DNA of 64,000 nt. It comes from Nevskiales bacterium (GTDB lineage Bacteria; Pseudomonadota; Gammaproteobacteria; Steroidobacterales; GCA-2729495). Below the pieces are notes generated by a model. The model worked only from the letters and a program-made list of their open reading frames with translations, was not told the origin of the DNA and did not search any database. Of this stretch, positions 26,118 through 35,443 are shown piece after piece. The stretch lies in NCBI GenBank assembly GCA_011526045.1, contig WYBE01000068.1:62001-126000 (forward strand). The letters run 5' to 3'. The first letter of the stretch is position 1. Each line of letters begins with the position of its first letter. A program made the position numbers and the translations under genes.

Positions 26118-28379
26118 ATGCAGCCGCTGACGGCGGGATTGGACCTGGCCGGGCGTTTCCGGCTGATCCGCGAGCTCGGGCGCGGCGGTCTGGGCGAGGT
26201 GTGGCTCGCCGAGGACACCGCACAGGCACGGCGCGTGGCGCTCAAGTTTCCCGCGCCCAGGTCTCTCGAGACGCTGCGTGCGGGCTTCGACCAGGCGCGC
26301 CGCCTGGTGCATCCCGGGATCGTAGCGGTGCAGGAGATCGTCGCCGGGCCCCGGCCGTTTCTCGTCATGCAGTACATCGACGGCGGGGATATCGGTGCGC
26401 TGCGCGGCGCAGACTTCGGCACCATCATCGAGGCGTTGCTGCCGGTGGCCGAGGCGCTCGAGTACGCGCATCGCCAGGGCGTGGTGCATCGGGACCTCAA
26501 GCCGGCCAACGTGCTGCGCGACCGGCAGGGCCGTTGCTTCATCGCCGACTTCGGCGCGACAGCCGGTGGCGGCACACTGCCCGGCATGAGCCCGCAGCAG
26601 CTCGACGGCGAGCCGCCGGCAGCGAATGACGACGTCTACGGTTTTGGCGCCTTGTTGTACGAACTGATCGCGGGCGTGCCGCCGTTTCACCCGCAGGTCA
26701 CGGCCGAGCGCATCCGCAGCGCCGTGCCGCAGGTCCCGGCCAGCGATCTCACCGGCCAGACGCTGCCGGCGACGCTGCAGCGCCTGCTCGAGTCGCTGCT
26801 GCAGAAGCGCCCGGCGCAGCGCCCGGCCGGCATGGCCGCCGTGCGCGCCTCGCTCGAGGCGGTACTGGACGACGCGGCGTTGCAACGGCCCGGTGCCGCA
26901 ATCCGGCCGGTAGCGCGCAAGCGCGCGGCCGATGAGCCGGTCGCCACGGGGCCGCCGGTCGCGGCGCTGCCCGGTGCGCGCACCGGGTGGCCGGCGGCTG
27001 CGGTCTACGGTGCCGGTGCGCTCCTCGTGCTCGTTGCGGCGCTGGTCATTTTTTATCTGCCGACGCTCGTCCGTGAACGCGGCGCGCTGGCGCCGGCCGT
27101 TGCGCCCAGTGCGCCGGTCGCACCTGCGGCAGCACCTGCCGCCGCGACCGCCGCGGTATCACAGGCCGAGCTGGACCACGCGCTCGGAGAGTTTCTGCGA
27201 CTCGATGACGAGCTTCGCAAGCGCAACGCCGAGCGCTGGGGCGGTGAGCAATGGTCGGAGCTGCGCCGGCTGGCCGATCAGAGCGATGTGGCTTACCGCA
27301 ATCGCGATGTCGTCGCGGCGCTTGGCGGCTACCGCACAGCAGCCAGCGCGGCGCAGGCACTGCTCGATCGTGCGCCGGAGGTGCTCGCGCAGGCGCTGCG
27401 CGCCGGTGAGGCGGGTCTTGCCGCCGGCGACCAGGCGCGAGCGATCGCTGCCTTTGAAACCGCACTCGCCGTGGCGCCCGATCACCGCGAGGCCGCCCAG
27501 GGCCTGAGCCGCGCGCGCAATCTCGACAAGCTGCAGGCCCTGCTGCACGAAGCGACCCTCGCTGAGGCGAACGGGCAGAAGGAGCGGGCGCTCGCGGTGT
27601 ACCGCCAGGCGGCGGCCCTCGATCCGGCGGCGCGCGCCGCGGCCGAAGCGGTGACGCGGCTCGAAGCGGCTGCCGCCAGCGACGCGTTCCAGGCGCAGAT
27701 GGCGCGCGGCTTCGCGGCGCAGGCGCGAGGTGAACTTGGCGCGGCCCGCGAGGCGTTCGCGGCGGCCCTGCGCCTGCGACCGGGCGAAGCGCAGGCCGCC
27801 GCCGCGCTGGCGCAGGTGGATTCCGACCGGCAACTGCAGCGGCTTGCGGCCCTGCAGTCGGAGGCGACCGGGTTCGAGCAGCAGGAACGCTGGGCCGATG
27901 CCGCAGGTCGTTACGAGGCGGCGCTGGCACTCGATCCGAACCTGGCCGACGCGCGGCGCGCGCTCGAGCACGCGCGCGCAAGGGCGGCGCTTGCCGAGCA
28001 GTTGCAAGGCGAAATCGGCAACGCGGAGTACTTCAACGACGACACCCGGCTCGCCAGGGCCCGCGCGGTGCTCGAGCGCGCTCGTGCGGTCACGGCGCCG
28101 GGGCCGGTGCTCAGCCAGCAGACCGCCGAACTCGAGCGGCTCGTCGGGCTTGCCGTGATCCCGGTCGATGTGACGTTCGAGTCCGACAATCTCACCGAGG
28201 TGACGTTGTTCAAGGTCGGCCGGCTCGGCACGTTTGCGAACCGCAACATGGCGCTGCGTCCGGGCCTGTACACGGCCGTCGGCAGCCGGAGCGGATTTCG
28301 TGATGTGCGGCGCAGCTTTCGGGTCGTGGCCGGGGAAACCGGCACGCGGGTGGTGGTGCGTTGCGAGGAGCCGATTTGA
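26118..28379 (+). CDS. Transmembrane Ser/Thr protein kinase with tetratricopeptide-like repeats
   Basis: A 753-residue Hanks-type kinase. Residues 10-265 form the kinase domain: glycine-rich loop LGRGGLGEVW, VALKFPAP with the ATP-binding Lys, VVHRDLKPANVL near 123 (catalytic Asp) and FIADFGA near 144, where the third residue is the normal Gly. A single membrane helix (ALLVLVAALVIFYLP, about 296-310) follows. The outer part, residues 320-690, is alanine-rich helical repeat sequence of TPR type, ending in a PEGA-like beta segment. The kinase is cytoplasmic and the repeats periplasmic. The next gene starts within its stop codon region (TTGA overlap). Confidence 0.88.
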   Translation: MQPLTAGLDLAGRFRLIRELGRGGLGEVWLAEDTAQARRVALKFPAPRSLETLRAGFDQARRLVHPGIVAVQEIVAGPRPFLVMQYIDGGDIGALRGADFGTIIEALLPVAEALEYAHRQGVVHRDLKPANVLRDRQGRCFIADFGATAGGGTLPGMSPQQLDGEPPAANDDVYGFGALLYELIAGVPPFHPQVTAERIRSAVPQVPASDLTGQTLPATLQRLLESLLQKRPAQRPAGMAAVRASLEAVLDDAALQRPGAAIRPVARKRAADEPVATGPPVAALPGARTGWPAAAVYGAGALLVLVAALVIFYLPTLVRERGALAPAVAPSAPVAPAAAPAAATAAVSQAELDHALGEFLRLDDELRKRNAERWGGEQWSELRRLADQSDVAYRNRDVVAALGGYRTAASAAQALLDRAPEVLAQALRAGEAGLAAGDQARAIAAFETALAVAPDHREAAQGLSRARNLDKLQALLHEATLAEANGQKERALAVYRQAAALDPAARAAAEAVTRLEAAAASDAFQAQMARGFAAQARGELGAAREAFAAALRLRPGEAQAAAALAQVDSDRQLQRLAALQSEATGFEQQERWADAAGRYEAALALDPNLADARRALEHARARAALAEQLQGEIGNAEYFNDDTRLARARAVLERARAVTAPGPVLSQQTAELERLVGLAVIPVDVTFESDNLTEVTLFKVGRLGTFANRNMALRPGLYTAVGSRSGFRDVRRSFRVVAGETGTRVVVRCEEPI

Positions 28380-30778
28380 ACCGGGCACTGATGCTGGCCA
28401 CCCCGGCGGGTGAGCGCGAGATCCTGGCGCAGGATCTGCCGGTCCGCATCGGTGCCGCGGAGTCGGCCGACATCCGCTTGCCCGGTGCCGTAACCGGCGA
28501 AATGATCGCGCTGATCGGTGTCCTCGACGATCGGCTGTTCCTACAGGCTACCGGCAGCGCCTCGGTGCCATTGACGCTCGGCGGCGAGCCGGTCACGACC
28601 ACGCGCTGGTTGAACGACGGCGACGTGGTGGCCGCAGGCGCGCTGCGCGTCGCCTGCCAGTTCACGCCGCAGGCCACGCGCCTGTCGGTCAGCTACGCCG
28701 ACAGCGGCTACCGGACCCTGCCGCCGCCCGCCAGCGAGGCGCAGTCCGGCGAGGCCGCGCCGATCAGCCCGCACCGTAACCGGCTGCCCGCGAGCCGCGA
28801 GGCGCCGCGGGCCTGGCGCTGGGCGATCTACGCCGGGTTCGCCCTGTTGGCTGCCGTCGCGCTGCACCTGTTCACCGCCCGGGCGGTGCGCGTGGAGGTG
28901 GAGCCGGCGGGTGCCGCGGTGCGCCTCGGCGGAAGCTGGCTTCCGGTGCGTATCGGCGCGAGCTACCTGCTGCGTCCCGGAAGCTACGAGGTCTCGATGA
29001 GCGCGGACGGTTACCGGCCCCTCACGGCGCCGATCACGGTGACCGATGCGCCGAGCCAGGCGCTGCGGTTCACGCTCGAGAAACTGCCGGGCCGGCTTGC
29101 GATCGAGGCCGGCATCGATGCGCCGCTGGTCGTGACCGTCGATGGGCAGACGGCGGAGCAGTCCGACGACGGGACGTATCCCGCGCCGGCCGGTACGCGC
29201 AGGCTGATCGTCGCTGCCGACCGTTACCTGCCGTTCGAAACGACGCTCGAGGTCGAGGGTCGCGGCCTGCGCCAGCAGGTTGCGGCGACGCTCAGGCCCA
29301 ACTGGGCGGACGTCGTGCTTGCAACCGAGCCACCCGGGGCAAGTGTTGCGGTGGCGGGCCAGAGCCAGGGTCTGACGCCCGTGACGGTCGCGGTGCCTGC
29401 CGGCGACACCGACGTCGAGCTTCGCAAGGAAGGCTACAAGCCGTGGCGGCAGCGGCTGACCGTCAGCGCCGGCCAGAAGCTCGAGCTGCCGCTCGTCCGT
29501 TTGCAGGAAAGCGATGGCCTGCTCGACGTCAAAAGCAGCCCGGCGGGCGCTGCAGTCACCATCGACGGACGTTATCGCGGGACGACTCCCATCGAGCTGG
29601 AGATCGCGCCAGGCCGTACGCACGAAGTCATCGTCGCGAAACCGGGCTACGAGACGGTGACGCGCTCGCTGCAGATCGAGAAGCGCGGTGCGGCGACGCT
29701 GAGCATCGACCTCACCGAACGGCTCGGCATCCTGCGCATCGTGAGCGACCAGGAAGACGCCCGGCTGTGGGTGAACGGCGAGGCGCGCGGCAGCGCGAAC
29801 CAGGAGCTGTCCCTGCCCGCGGTCGCGCAGAAGATCGAGGTGCGCAAGGCGGGTTTTGTAACGTTTGCCACCACCGTGACGCCGCGGCCGGGGTTTGCGC
29901 AACGCGTCGAGGCGCACCTGCTGACGCCGCAGCAGGCCGTGCTGGCCGCGACGCCACAGACGCTGACGACCAGGCAGGGGATGGTGCTGCGCCTCGTCGA
30001 GCCCGGCGAGTTCACCTTCGGTGCGCCACGCCGCGAGCAGGGTCGTCGTCCCAATGAGACCGAGAGGCCGGTGCGCATCACGCGGCGTTATTACCTCGGC
30101 ACGCGCGAGATCAGCAACCGGGAGTACCGCGAGTTCAAACCCAATCACACCTCCGGCGCCGAGAAGTTCCGGCAACTGGCGGTCCCCTCGCATCCGGCGG
30201 TCATGCTGAGCTGGGAGGATGCGGCCAGCTACTGCAACTGGCTGAGCGATCGCGACGAGCTGCCCCCCGCCTACAAGCTCGAAGCGGGGGCGCTGCGGCT
30301 CGCGGTGCCGGCCACGACCGGCTACCGCCTGCCGACGGAAGCGGAGTGGGAATGGGCGAGCCGTTACAATGGCGGCGGCGGGGCGCGTCGTTATCCGTGG
30401 GGCGACAACATGCCGCCCACGGCGGGTTCGGGCAACTTCGCCGACCAGTCCGCGCGCGGCATCGTGCCGAACGTGCTGGCGGATTTTAACGATGGCTTTC
30501 CCGTGTCGGCGCCGGTCGGCTCGTTCGCGGTGAGTCCGCTCGGGCTGTTCGACATCGGCGGCAACGCGGCGGAATGGGTGAATGACATCTACACCGTGTA
30601 TCCCACAGGGCCGGAGGTGCTGGTGGACCCGGTCGGGCCGGCGAGCGGGCAGTACCATGTGATCCGAGGTTCGAGCTGGCGGCATGCGAGCATCAGCGAG
30701 CTGCGTCTGGCGCACCGGGACTTCGGCAACCAGGGCCGCTTCGATGTAGGTTTCAGGATTGCGCGCAATGTGGACTGA
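28376..30778 (+). CDS. FHA-like/PEGA-repeat protein with C-terminal formylglycine-generating-enzyme-like domain
   Basis: An 800-residue protein. Residues 1-100 look like a degenerate FHA-type beta domain. A membrane helix spans about 151-170. PEGA-type repeats span about 175-520 (PPGASVAVAGQSQGLTPVTV, SPAGAAVTIDGRYRGTTPIE). A SUMF1/FGE-sulfatase domain spans about 530-800 (GYRLPTEAEWEWASRYNGGG, GLFDIGGNAAEWVND, IRGSSWRHAS). The C-terminal region where FGE has its two catalytic Cys contains none, so it is probably a binding rather than an oxidising domain. TTG 28376 is chosen because GAGGAG sits 5-6 nt upstream and TTGA overlaps the kinase stop. It recalls TagR of the type VI phosphorylation pathway. 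Confidence 0.85.
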   Translation: MNRALMLATPAGEREILAQDLPVRIGAAESADIRLPGAVTGEMIALIGVLDDRLFLQATGSASVPLTLGGEPVTTTRWLNDGDVVAAGALRVACQFTPQATRLSVSYADSGYRTLPPPASEAQSGEAAPISPHRNRLPASREAPRAWRWAIYAGFALLAAVALHLFTARAVRVEVEPAGAAVRLGGSWLPVRIGASYLLRPGSYEVSMSADGYRPLTAPITVTDAPSQALRFTLEKLPGRLAIEAGIDAPLVVTVDGQTAEQSDDGTYPAPAGTRRLIVAADRYLPFETTLEVEGRGLRQQVAATLRPNWADVVLATEPPGASVAVAGQSQGLTPVTVAVPAGDTDVELRKEGYKPWRQRLTVSAGQKLELPLVRLQESDGLLDVKSSPAGAAVTIDGRYRGTTPIELEIAPGRTHEVIVAKPGYETVTRSLQIEKRGAATLSIDLTERLGILRIVSDQEDARLWVNGEARGSANQELSLPAVAQKIEVRKAGFVTFATTVTPRPGFAQRVEAHLLTPQQAVLAATPQTLTTRQGMVLRLVEPGEFTFGAPRREQGRRPNETERPVRITRRYYLGTREISNREYREFKPNHTSGAEKFRQLAVPSHPAVMLSWEDAASYCNWLSDRDELPPAYKLEAGALRLAVPATTGYRLPTEAEWEWASRYNGGGGARRYPWGDNMPPTAGSGNFADQSARGIVPNVLADFNDGFPVSAPVGSFAVSPLGLFDIGGNAAEWVNDIYTVYPTGPEVLVDPVGPASGQYHVIRGSSWRHASISELRLAHRDFGNQGRFDVGFRIARNVD

Positions 30779-30804
30779 CGGCTTGCGCGCACCGGAGTAA
30801 CTCG

Positions 30805-31119
30805 ATGGAGATCGTCAAGGTCGGACTGGTGGTCGTGGCGGGGCTCGGCTCCACCTGGATGGCGCGTGCGGCGACCGAGGTCGTGCTCGGCGTGTCCCCG
30901 CCACGCCAGTACCTGCAGGCGCCGGAGCCCGGCGCAGCCGGCGCCCCGGCAGCGGCCAAACCGGCCATGCCGGAGTTGAGCCGCGAAGAGATGGACAAGG
31001 AGTTCCGCGAGGCGCAGGCGCAGATGAGCGGCGGCGACAAGGACGCGGAGCTTCGCGAGTTCCGGCCCACGAGGCCGCTGCCCGCGGATCTGCCGATCGC
31101 ATTGCCCTCGGATATCTGA
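30805..31119 (+). CDS. Small membrane-anchored protein, cluster component
   Basis: A 104-residue protein with one N-terminal hydrophobic segment (VKVGLVVVAGLGSTWMARAA). A Pro/Ala-rich linker and a charged helix follow (LSREEMDKEFREAQAQMSGG). No family is recognised. It sits between the PEGA/FGE-like gene and the TolQ/ExbB-like gene, same strand, with gaps of 26 and 37 nt, so it is likely part of the same complex. Confidence 0.6.
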   Translation: MEIVKVGLVVVAGLGSTWMARAATEVVLGVSPPRQYLQAPEPGAAGAPAAAKPAMPELSREEMDKEFREAQAQMSGGDKDAELREFRPTRPLPADLPIALPSDI

Positions 31120-31156
31120 CGGCAGCGGCAGATGCCGCGCGGCCCGGAGTGACCGA

Positions 31157-31954
31157 ATGAACAGTACCTTTTCCCGCGAATTCGTCTTCCAGCTTTTTGC
31201 GCTGATCATTGCCGTGATCCTGGTGCACGGCATCTACGTCACGGTGGTCTGGCCGAACGCCGGTGCAGTGCTGGCCGAGCAACGCGCGCGGATGGCGCAG
31301 GACCCTGATTTCGTGCCCGAGTCTTCGCTCTGGATCATCGTCAAGGACTACGAGCAGGAGTCCTGTTTCGTGCTGGCGCTGTGGTGCATTGCGATCATCG
31401 GTTACAAGGGCAATGCGCTCAGGCGGGAGCGACGGCTGCTCGATGAGGCGTTGATTCCGATCGCCGAGGGTGTGCGGGTGCTGCCGGAGGACACGCGCGA
31501 GTACCTGCGCCAGCTGCAGGCGCTGCCGCCCGCCGACCGCGCGAGCCTGCTGCCACGCGCGCTGCAGAATGCGCTGATCCGTTTCGGCGCCACCCGCAAC
31601 GTGCAGGACGTGGCATCGGCCACCCACCAGCTCGCGAGTTCCGAGGGGGAGCGGCTCGAGTCGGAGCTGTCCATGGTGCGCTACATCCTGTGGGCGATCC
31701 CGGCGATCGGCTTCATCGGCACGGTGCGCGGCATCGGGCTGGCGCTCAACATGGCGCACCTCGCGGTCGAGGGCGATGTCAGCGGCGTCACCGAGAATCT
31801 CGGCACGGCCTTCAACTCGACCCTCATCGCGCTGCTGCTCAGCATTCCGCTGATGTTTCTCGTGCACCAGTTGCAGCTGATGCAGGAGCGGCTGGTGTTC
31901 GATGTCGAGGCATACACGGATGATCGCCTGATCCGGCACCTGCACACCGACTGA
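31157..31954 (+). CDS. MotA/TolQ/ExbB-type proton channel family protein
   Basis: A 265-residue inner-membrane protein. Hydrophobic segments lie at about 10-32, 72-86, 175-195 and 222-242. The central IGFIGTVRGIGLALNM and FNSTLIALLLSIPLMFLVHQ are the two conserved pore helices of the TolQ/ExbB family, including the Gly-Thr-rich turn. Such proteins pair with a single-span TolR/ExbD/MotB partner and use the proton gradient to drive envelope work. No exbD or tolR gene is adjacent; the two VWA proteins downstream have TolR-like N-terminal helices and are the likely partners. Confidence 0.85.
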   Translation: MNSTFSREFVFQLFALIIAVILVHGIYVTVVWPNAGAVLAEQRARMAQDPDFVPESSLWIIVKDYEQESCFVLALWCIAIIGYKGNALRRERRLLDEALIPIAEGVRVLPEDTREYLRQLQALPPADRASLLPRALQNALIRFGATRNVQDVASATHQLASSEGERLESELSMVRYILWAIPAIGFIGTVRGIGLALNMAHLAVEGDVSGVTENLGTAFNSTLIALLLSIPLMFLVHQLQLMQERLVFDVEAYTDDRLIRHLHTD

Positions 31955-31970
31955 CCGCGGTTGACGCGCG

Positions 31971-33332
31971 ATGCCCATCGCAGCCCTGGAACTGAACGAT
32001 GCAAGCCTGGCGATGGCCGGGCCGGGCGACGTGTCACTCCTCGGCCCCGGTTACGCGGCGGATCTCGACGGGGTTCTGCGTTTCGGCGATGAAGCCTGTG
32101 CACTGGTGCGCGCGAAGCCGCGCCTTGCGCAGCGCCGTTACTGGGCCGAGATGGCCGAAGCCCCGCTGCCGCAGCCGCTCGCGCGCTGCCGCAGCTCCGC
32201 GGACCTCGTGCACGAGCACCTCGCGCACCTGTGGTCGCTCTGTGCAGGCGCCGATGGCGTGGTGCTCGTCGGGATGCCGGAATGGTCGGCCGGGCAGCTC
32301 GGCCTGTTGCTCGGCATCGCCCGCGACATCGGCATGCCGGTCACGGGACTGGTCGACGCCGCGGTAGCCGCGAGCCGCCGTCCCTGCCCGGGGCGCTCGA
32401 TCTGGCATCTGCAGGCCACGCTGGAGAATGCCTTCATTACCCGAGTCGGCCAGGAGGGTGGCGCGGCGCGCTTCGTCGCGCGCGAGACCGTCGAGCGCTG
32501 CGGGATCGAGGCGCTGGAGCGCGGCTGCGCGGCTTTCATCGCCCGCCAGTTCGTCGAGGGCTCGCGTTTCGACCCGTTGCACGACGCCGCGAGCGAGCAG
32601 CAGCTCTACGACCGGCTCCCGGGCTGGTTGCTCGTGGCTTCCCGGGCGGCGCAGGCTCCGGCATCAATGGAGTACGCCGGCCAGCGCTTCGAGGCGCGTC
32701 TCGATGCGTCGGCGCTGCGCGAGCGCATCGCGCGGCTGTGGGAGCCGGTGACGCAGAAACTGCGCGCGCGATTTTCGCCGCACGAACCCTCGGTGCTGCT
32801 GGTGCATCCGCGGCTCGCGGATTTCCCGGGCCTGCTCGAGACTCTGTCGCGCCTGCCCGCCTGCACCGTCATGCTGCTAGAGCCGGGTGCTGCGGCCCGG
32901 GGCGCGTTGCGTCTCGGTGCCGGCAATGGCGCCGAGGGAGCGGTGCGGCTGACGACCACGCTGCCGTTCGACCAGCCGCCGGCCGATATGGGGCCGGCCG
33001 ATGCGTCGGTCGCGGCACCGGCACCGAGCCACATCGTGTTCGAGGGGCGGGCCTGGCGGCTCAGCGACGGTGAGTTGCACATCGGCACCGGGCTCGAGGC
33101 GGACGAGTACGGCATCCGGATCAGTGCCGACGCGGCCGGCGTGTCGCGTCGGCACTGCACCATCCGTGTGGAATCAGGGCGCGTGATCGTGCACGACCAG
33201 AGTCGCTACGGCACGCTGCTCAACGGACATCGCATCGAGGGTGCGGCGGCGCTGCAGGCCGGCGACGTGCTCTCGCTCGGTCAGCCACCGCGGCAGTTCA
33301 CGCTCATTGTCGAGGTCGATCGTGGCGCGTAG
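31971..33332 (+). CDS. FHA-domain protein with unknown N-terminal region
   Basis: A 453-residue cytoplasmic protein. The first 340 residues match nothing I know; one strand, GVVLVGMPEWSAGQLG, and another, PSVLLVHPRLADFPG, suggest an actin-like or Rossmann-type fold. Residues 365-450 are an FHA domain: HIGTGLEADEYGIRI, GVSRRHCTIRVESGRV and SRYGTLLNGHRI show the Ser-Arg-x-His and Gly-x-x-x-N phosphothreonine-binding residues. A phosphorylated target of the cluster kinase is the natural ligand. It overlaps the next gene by 11 nt. Confidence 0.8.
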   Translation: MPIAALELNDASLAMAGPGDVSLLGPGYAADLDGVLRFGDEACALVRAKPRLAQRRYWAEMAEAPLPQPLARCRSSADLVHEHLAHLWSLCAGADGVVLVGMPEWSAGQLGLLLGIARDIGMPVTGLVDAAVAASRRPCPGRSIWHLQATLENAFITRVGQEGGAARFVARETVERCGIEALERGCAAFIARQFVEGSRFDPLHDAASEQQLYDRLPGWLLVASRAAQAPASMEYAGQRFEARLDASALRERIARLWEPVTQKLRARFSPHEPSVLLVHPRLADFPGLLETLSRLPACTVMLLEPGAAARGALRLGAGNGAEGAVRLTTTLPFDQPPADMGPADASVAAPAPSHIVFEGRAWRLSDGELHIGTGLEADEYGIRISADAAGVSRRHCTIRVESGRVIVHDQSRYGTLLNGHRIEGAAALQAGDVLSLGQPPRQFTLIVEVDRGA

Positions 33333-34422
33333 ACGCAAGATCGAGGTCTTCAGCCTGTCGTTCCTGGACTGCATATCCTGTGGTTTCGGCGCCGTCGTGC
33401 TGCTGTTCGTCATCATCAATTCCCAGGTGGCGGCGCGCGCCAGCAAGGCGGGCGAACAGGTCGCCGGCGAGACCAGCCGTATCGAGGAGGAGGTGCTCGA
33501 CGGGCGCAAGGATCTGGTGCGCCTGCGCAACTCGGTGCGCGACGAACGGGAACGCAACGAGATCGTGGCGGGCGAGGCGCGCCGCATCGAGCTGTTGCTG
33601 AAAAAGCTGCGTGAGGAACTCGCCAGCAGCAAGGACGACACCACCGCCCGCCGGGAGAGTGTCGAGCAGCTCAAGGCCGACATACGCCAGCTCGAGGAGG
33701 CGAACAAGCGGCTCGCCGCCCGGGTGGCCGAGGCCGAGCCCGCGACCGGGCAGCGTGTGCGATCGTTCGTCGGGGACGGCAATCGCCAGTATCTCACCGG
33801 CATCCACATGGGCGGCAGCCGCGTGCTGATCCTGCTGGATGCCTCCGCCAGCATGCTCGGGCGCACCTTCGTCAACGTGGTCCGGTTCCGCAGCATGAAC
33901 GATGAGCGCAAGCTGCGCGCACCGAAGTGGCGCCAGGCGGTCAAGACGGTGGACTGGCTCACGACGCAGATTCGTCCGGGCAGCCGCGTGCAGATCTACG
34001 TGTTCAACGAGGAGGCACGCAGCGTCGTGGACGGCACGGACGGGCAGTGGATCGAGGTCCGCGACGGCCAGGAGCTCACGCGCGCAGTGGCCGCGCTGCG
34101 CAAGGTGGTGCCGCAGAAGGGCACGAGTCTCGTCAATGCCTTCGAGGCGCTGAAGCGGCTCGATCCGCCGCCGGACAATGTCTTCCTGATCACCGACGGC
34201 CTGCCGACACAGGGCTCCAGGGCGCCGGCAACGCCGGAGGATGTCCGTGCCGACAAGCGGGTGAGCTTCATGGTGCAGGCCACGCGGGCATTGCCACGCC
34301 GCATCCCGGTCAACGTGATCCTGCTGCCGATGGACGGTGACCCGGATGCCGCCGGGTTGTTCTGGAATCTCGCCATGGTGAGTGGCGGCTCCATGCTCAC
34401 CCCGTCGCGGGACTGGCCGTAA
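33322..34422 (+). CDS. VWA-domain protein with TolR-like membrane anchor (first of two)
   Basis: A 366-residue protein. The N-terminus RRKIEVFSLSFLDCISCGFG leads into one membrane helix (AVVLLFVIIN, about 20-35), arranged like ExbD/TolR. A coiled coil spans about 40-145 (RIELLLKKLREELASSKDD). A von Willebrand A domain spans about 160-366 with the MIDAS start DASAS near 173 and a later ITDGLPTQG. GTG 33322 gives the shared MARRR-type opening and overlaps the FHA gene. It probably binds a partner in the periplasm in a metal-dependent way. Confidence 0.85.
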   Translation: MARRRKIEVFSLSFLDCISCGFGAVVLLFVIINSQVAARASKAGEQVAGETSRIEEEVLDGRKDLVRLRNSVRDERERNEIVAGEARRIELLLKKLREELASSKDDTTARRESVEQLKADIRQLEEANKRLAARVAEAEPATGQRVRSFVGDGNRQYLTGIHMGGSRVLILLDASASMLGRTFVNVVRFRSMNDERKLRAPKWRQAVKTVDWLTTQIRPGSRVQIYVFNEEARSVVDGTDGQWIEVRDGQELTRAVAALRKVVPQKGTSLVNAFEALKRLDPPPDNVFLITDGLPTQGSRAPATPEDVRADKRVSFMVQATRALPRRIPVNVILLPMDGDPDAAGLFWNLAMVSGGSMLTPSRDWP

Positions 34423-35411
34423 TGGCGCGGCGACGCGAAGTCGAGGTCTTCAGCCTGTCGTTCCTCGACGCGATCTGCTGCGGCTTCGGCGCCGTCATCA
34501 TGTTGCTCGTGCTGAACAAGGCCGGCGAACCGCGGATCATCGAGCAGGCGAAGACCGAGCGGCGCGAATTGATCGCAGCCCTGCAGGAGGAACTCGTCCG
34601 GATTCGCGGTGAGACCGACATCCTCAATCGCGACAGGCTGACAGTGGAGGAGCAACTGTCGCAGAACCGGGACGCACTGGCGCGCCTGCAGGGTGATCTC
34701 AGCAGGATCCGCGGCCAGTTTGCGGCCAGCAAGCAGCAGGGTGTCGATACAGACGCCGAGGGCGATCTGCTGGCTGCGCGCCAGCGCCTCACGGACGAGA
34801 TGCGGGCACTGCTCGCCAACTACCGCCCGCCGGCGGACGACACCACCGTCGGCGGAATTCCGGTGGACAGCCAGTACATCATCTTCGTGATCGATACCTC
34901 CGGTAGCATGTTCCAGGGGCCCTGGCGGCTGGTGTTGCGCAAGGTGTCGGAAACACTGCAGGTCCATCCGCGCGTCAAGGGCATCCAGGTGCTCAATGAC
35001 GAGGGCAAGTACATGTTCCCGAGTTACGCGGGCAAGTGGATTCCGGATTCGCCGAACACGCGACGGCGCATCATCAACACCCTGTCGAACTGGAGCCCCT
35101 ACAGCGACTCCAGCCCCGTGGAAGGTATTGCGGAGGCGATCAGCACGTTTTACGAGCCCGGCAAGTCGGTCGCCATTTTCGTGTTCGGCGACGATTTTCC
35201 GACGGGGCAGGTCGAGGCGGTCTCCCGCTACGTCGAGCGCATCAACAAGGCCGATGAGCTGGGCAACCGCCTCGTGCGCATACACGGAGTAGGGTTCCCG
35301 ACGCAGCTCGCCGGCGGGCGCATCGGCAATGCGCTGCGCTTCGCCAACCTGATGCGCACGCTCTGCGAGCGCAACGGCGGGACGTTCGTGGCGCTGACGA
35401 CGCTCAACTGA
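34422..35411 (+). CDS. VWA-domain protein with TolR-like membrane anchor (second of two)
   Basis: A 329-residue paralogue of the preceding gene. MARRREVEVFSLSFLDAICC is nearly the same anchor, followed by the helix GFGAVIMLLVLN, a coiled coil (about 35-130) and a VWA domain with DTSGS near residue 158 (complete MIDAS). Start and previous stop overlap as TAATG. Two anchored VWA subunits with one channel-like protein suggest a heteromeric stator-like complex. Confidence 0.85.
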   Translation: MARRREVEVFSLSFLDAICCGFGAVIMLLVLNKAGEPRIIEQAKTERRELIAALQEELVRIRGETDILNRDRLTVEEQLSQNRDALARLQGDLSRIRGQFAASKQQGVDTDAEGDLLAARQRLTDEMRALLANYRPPADDTTVGGIPVDSQYIIFVIDTSGSMFQGPWRLVLRKVSETLQVHPRVKGIQVLNDEGKYMFPSYAGKWIPDSPNTRRRIINTLSNWSPYSDSSPVEGIAEAISTFYEPGKSVAIFVFGDDFPTGQVEAVSRYVERINKADELGNRLVRIHGVGFPTQLAGGRIGNALRFANLMRTLCERNGGTFVALTTLN

Positions 35412-35443
35412 GCGCTGGCTGACGATGCGGGAAGGAGATGCCG

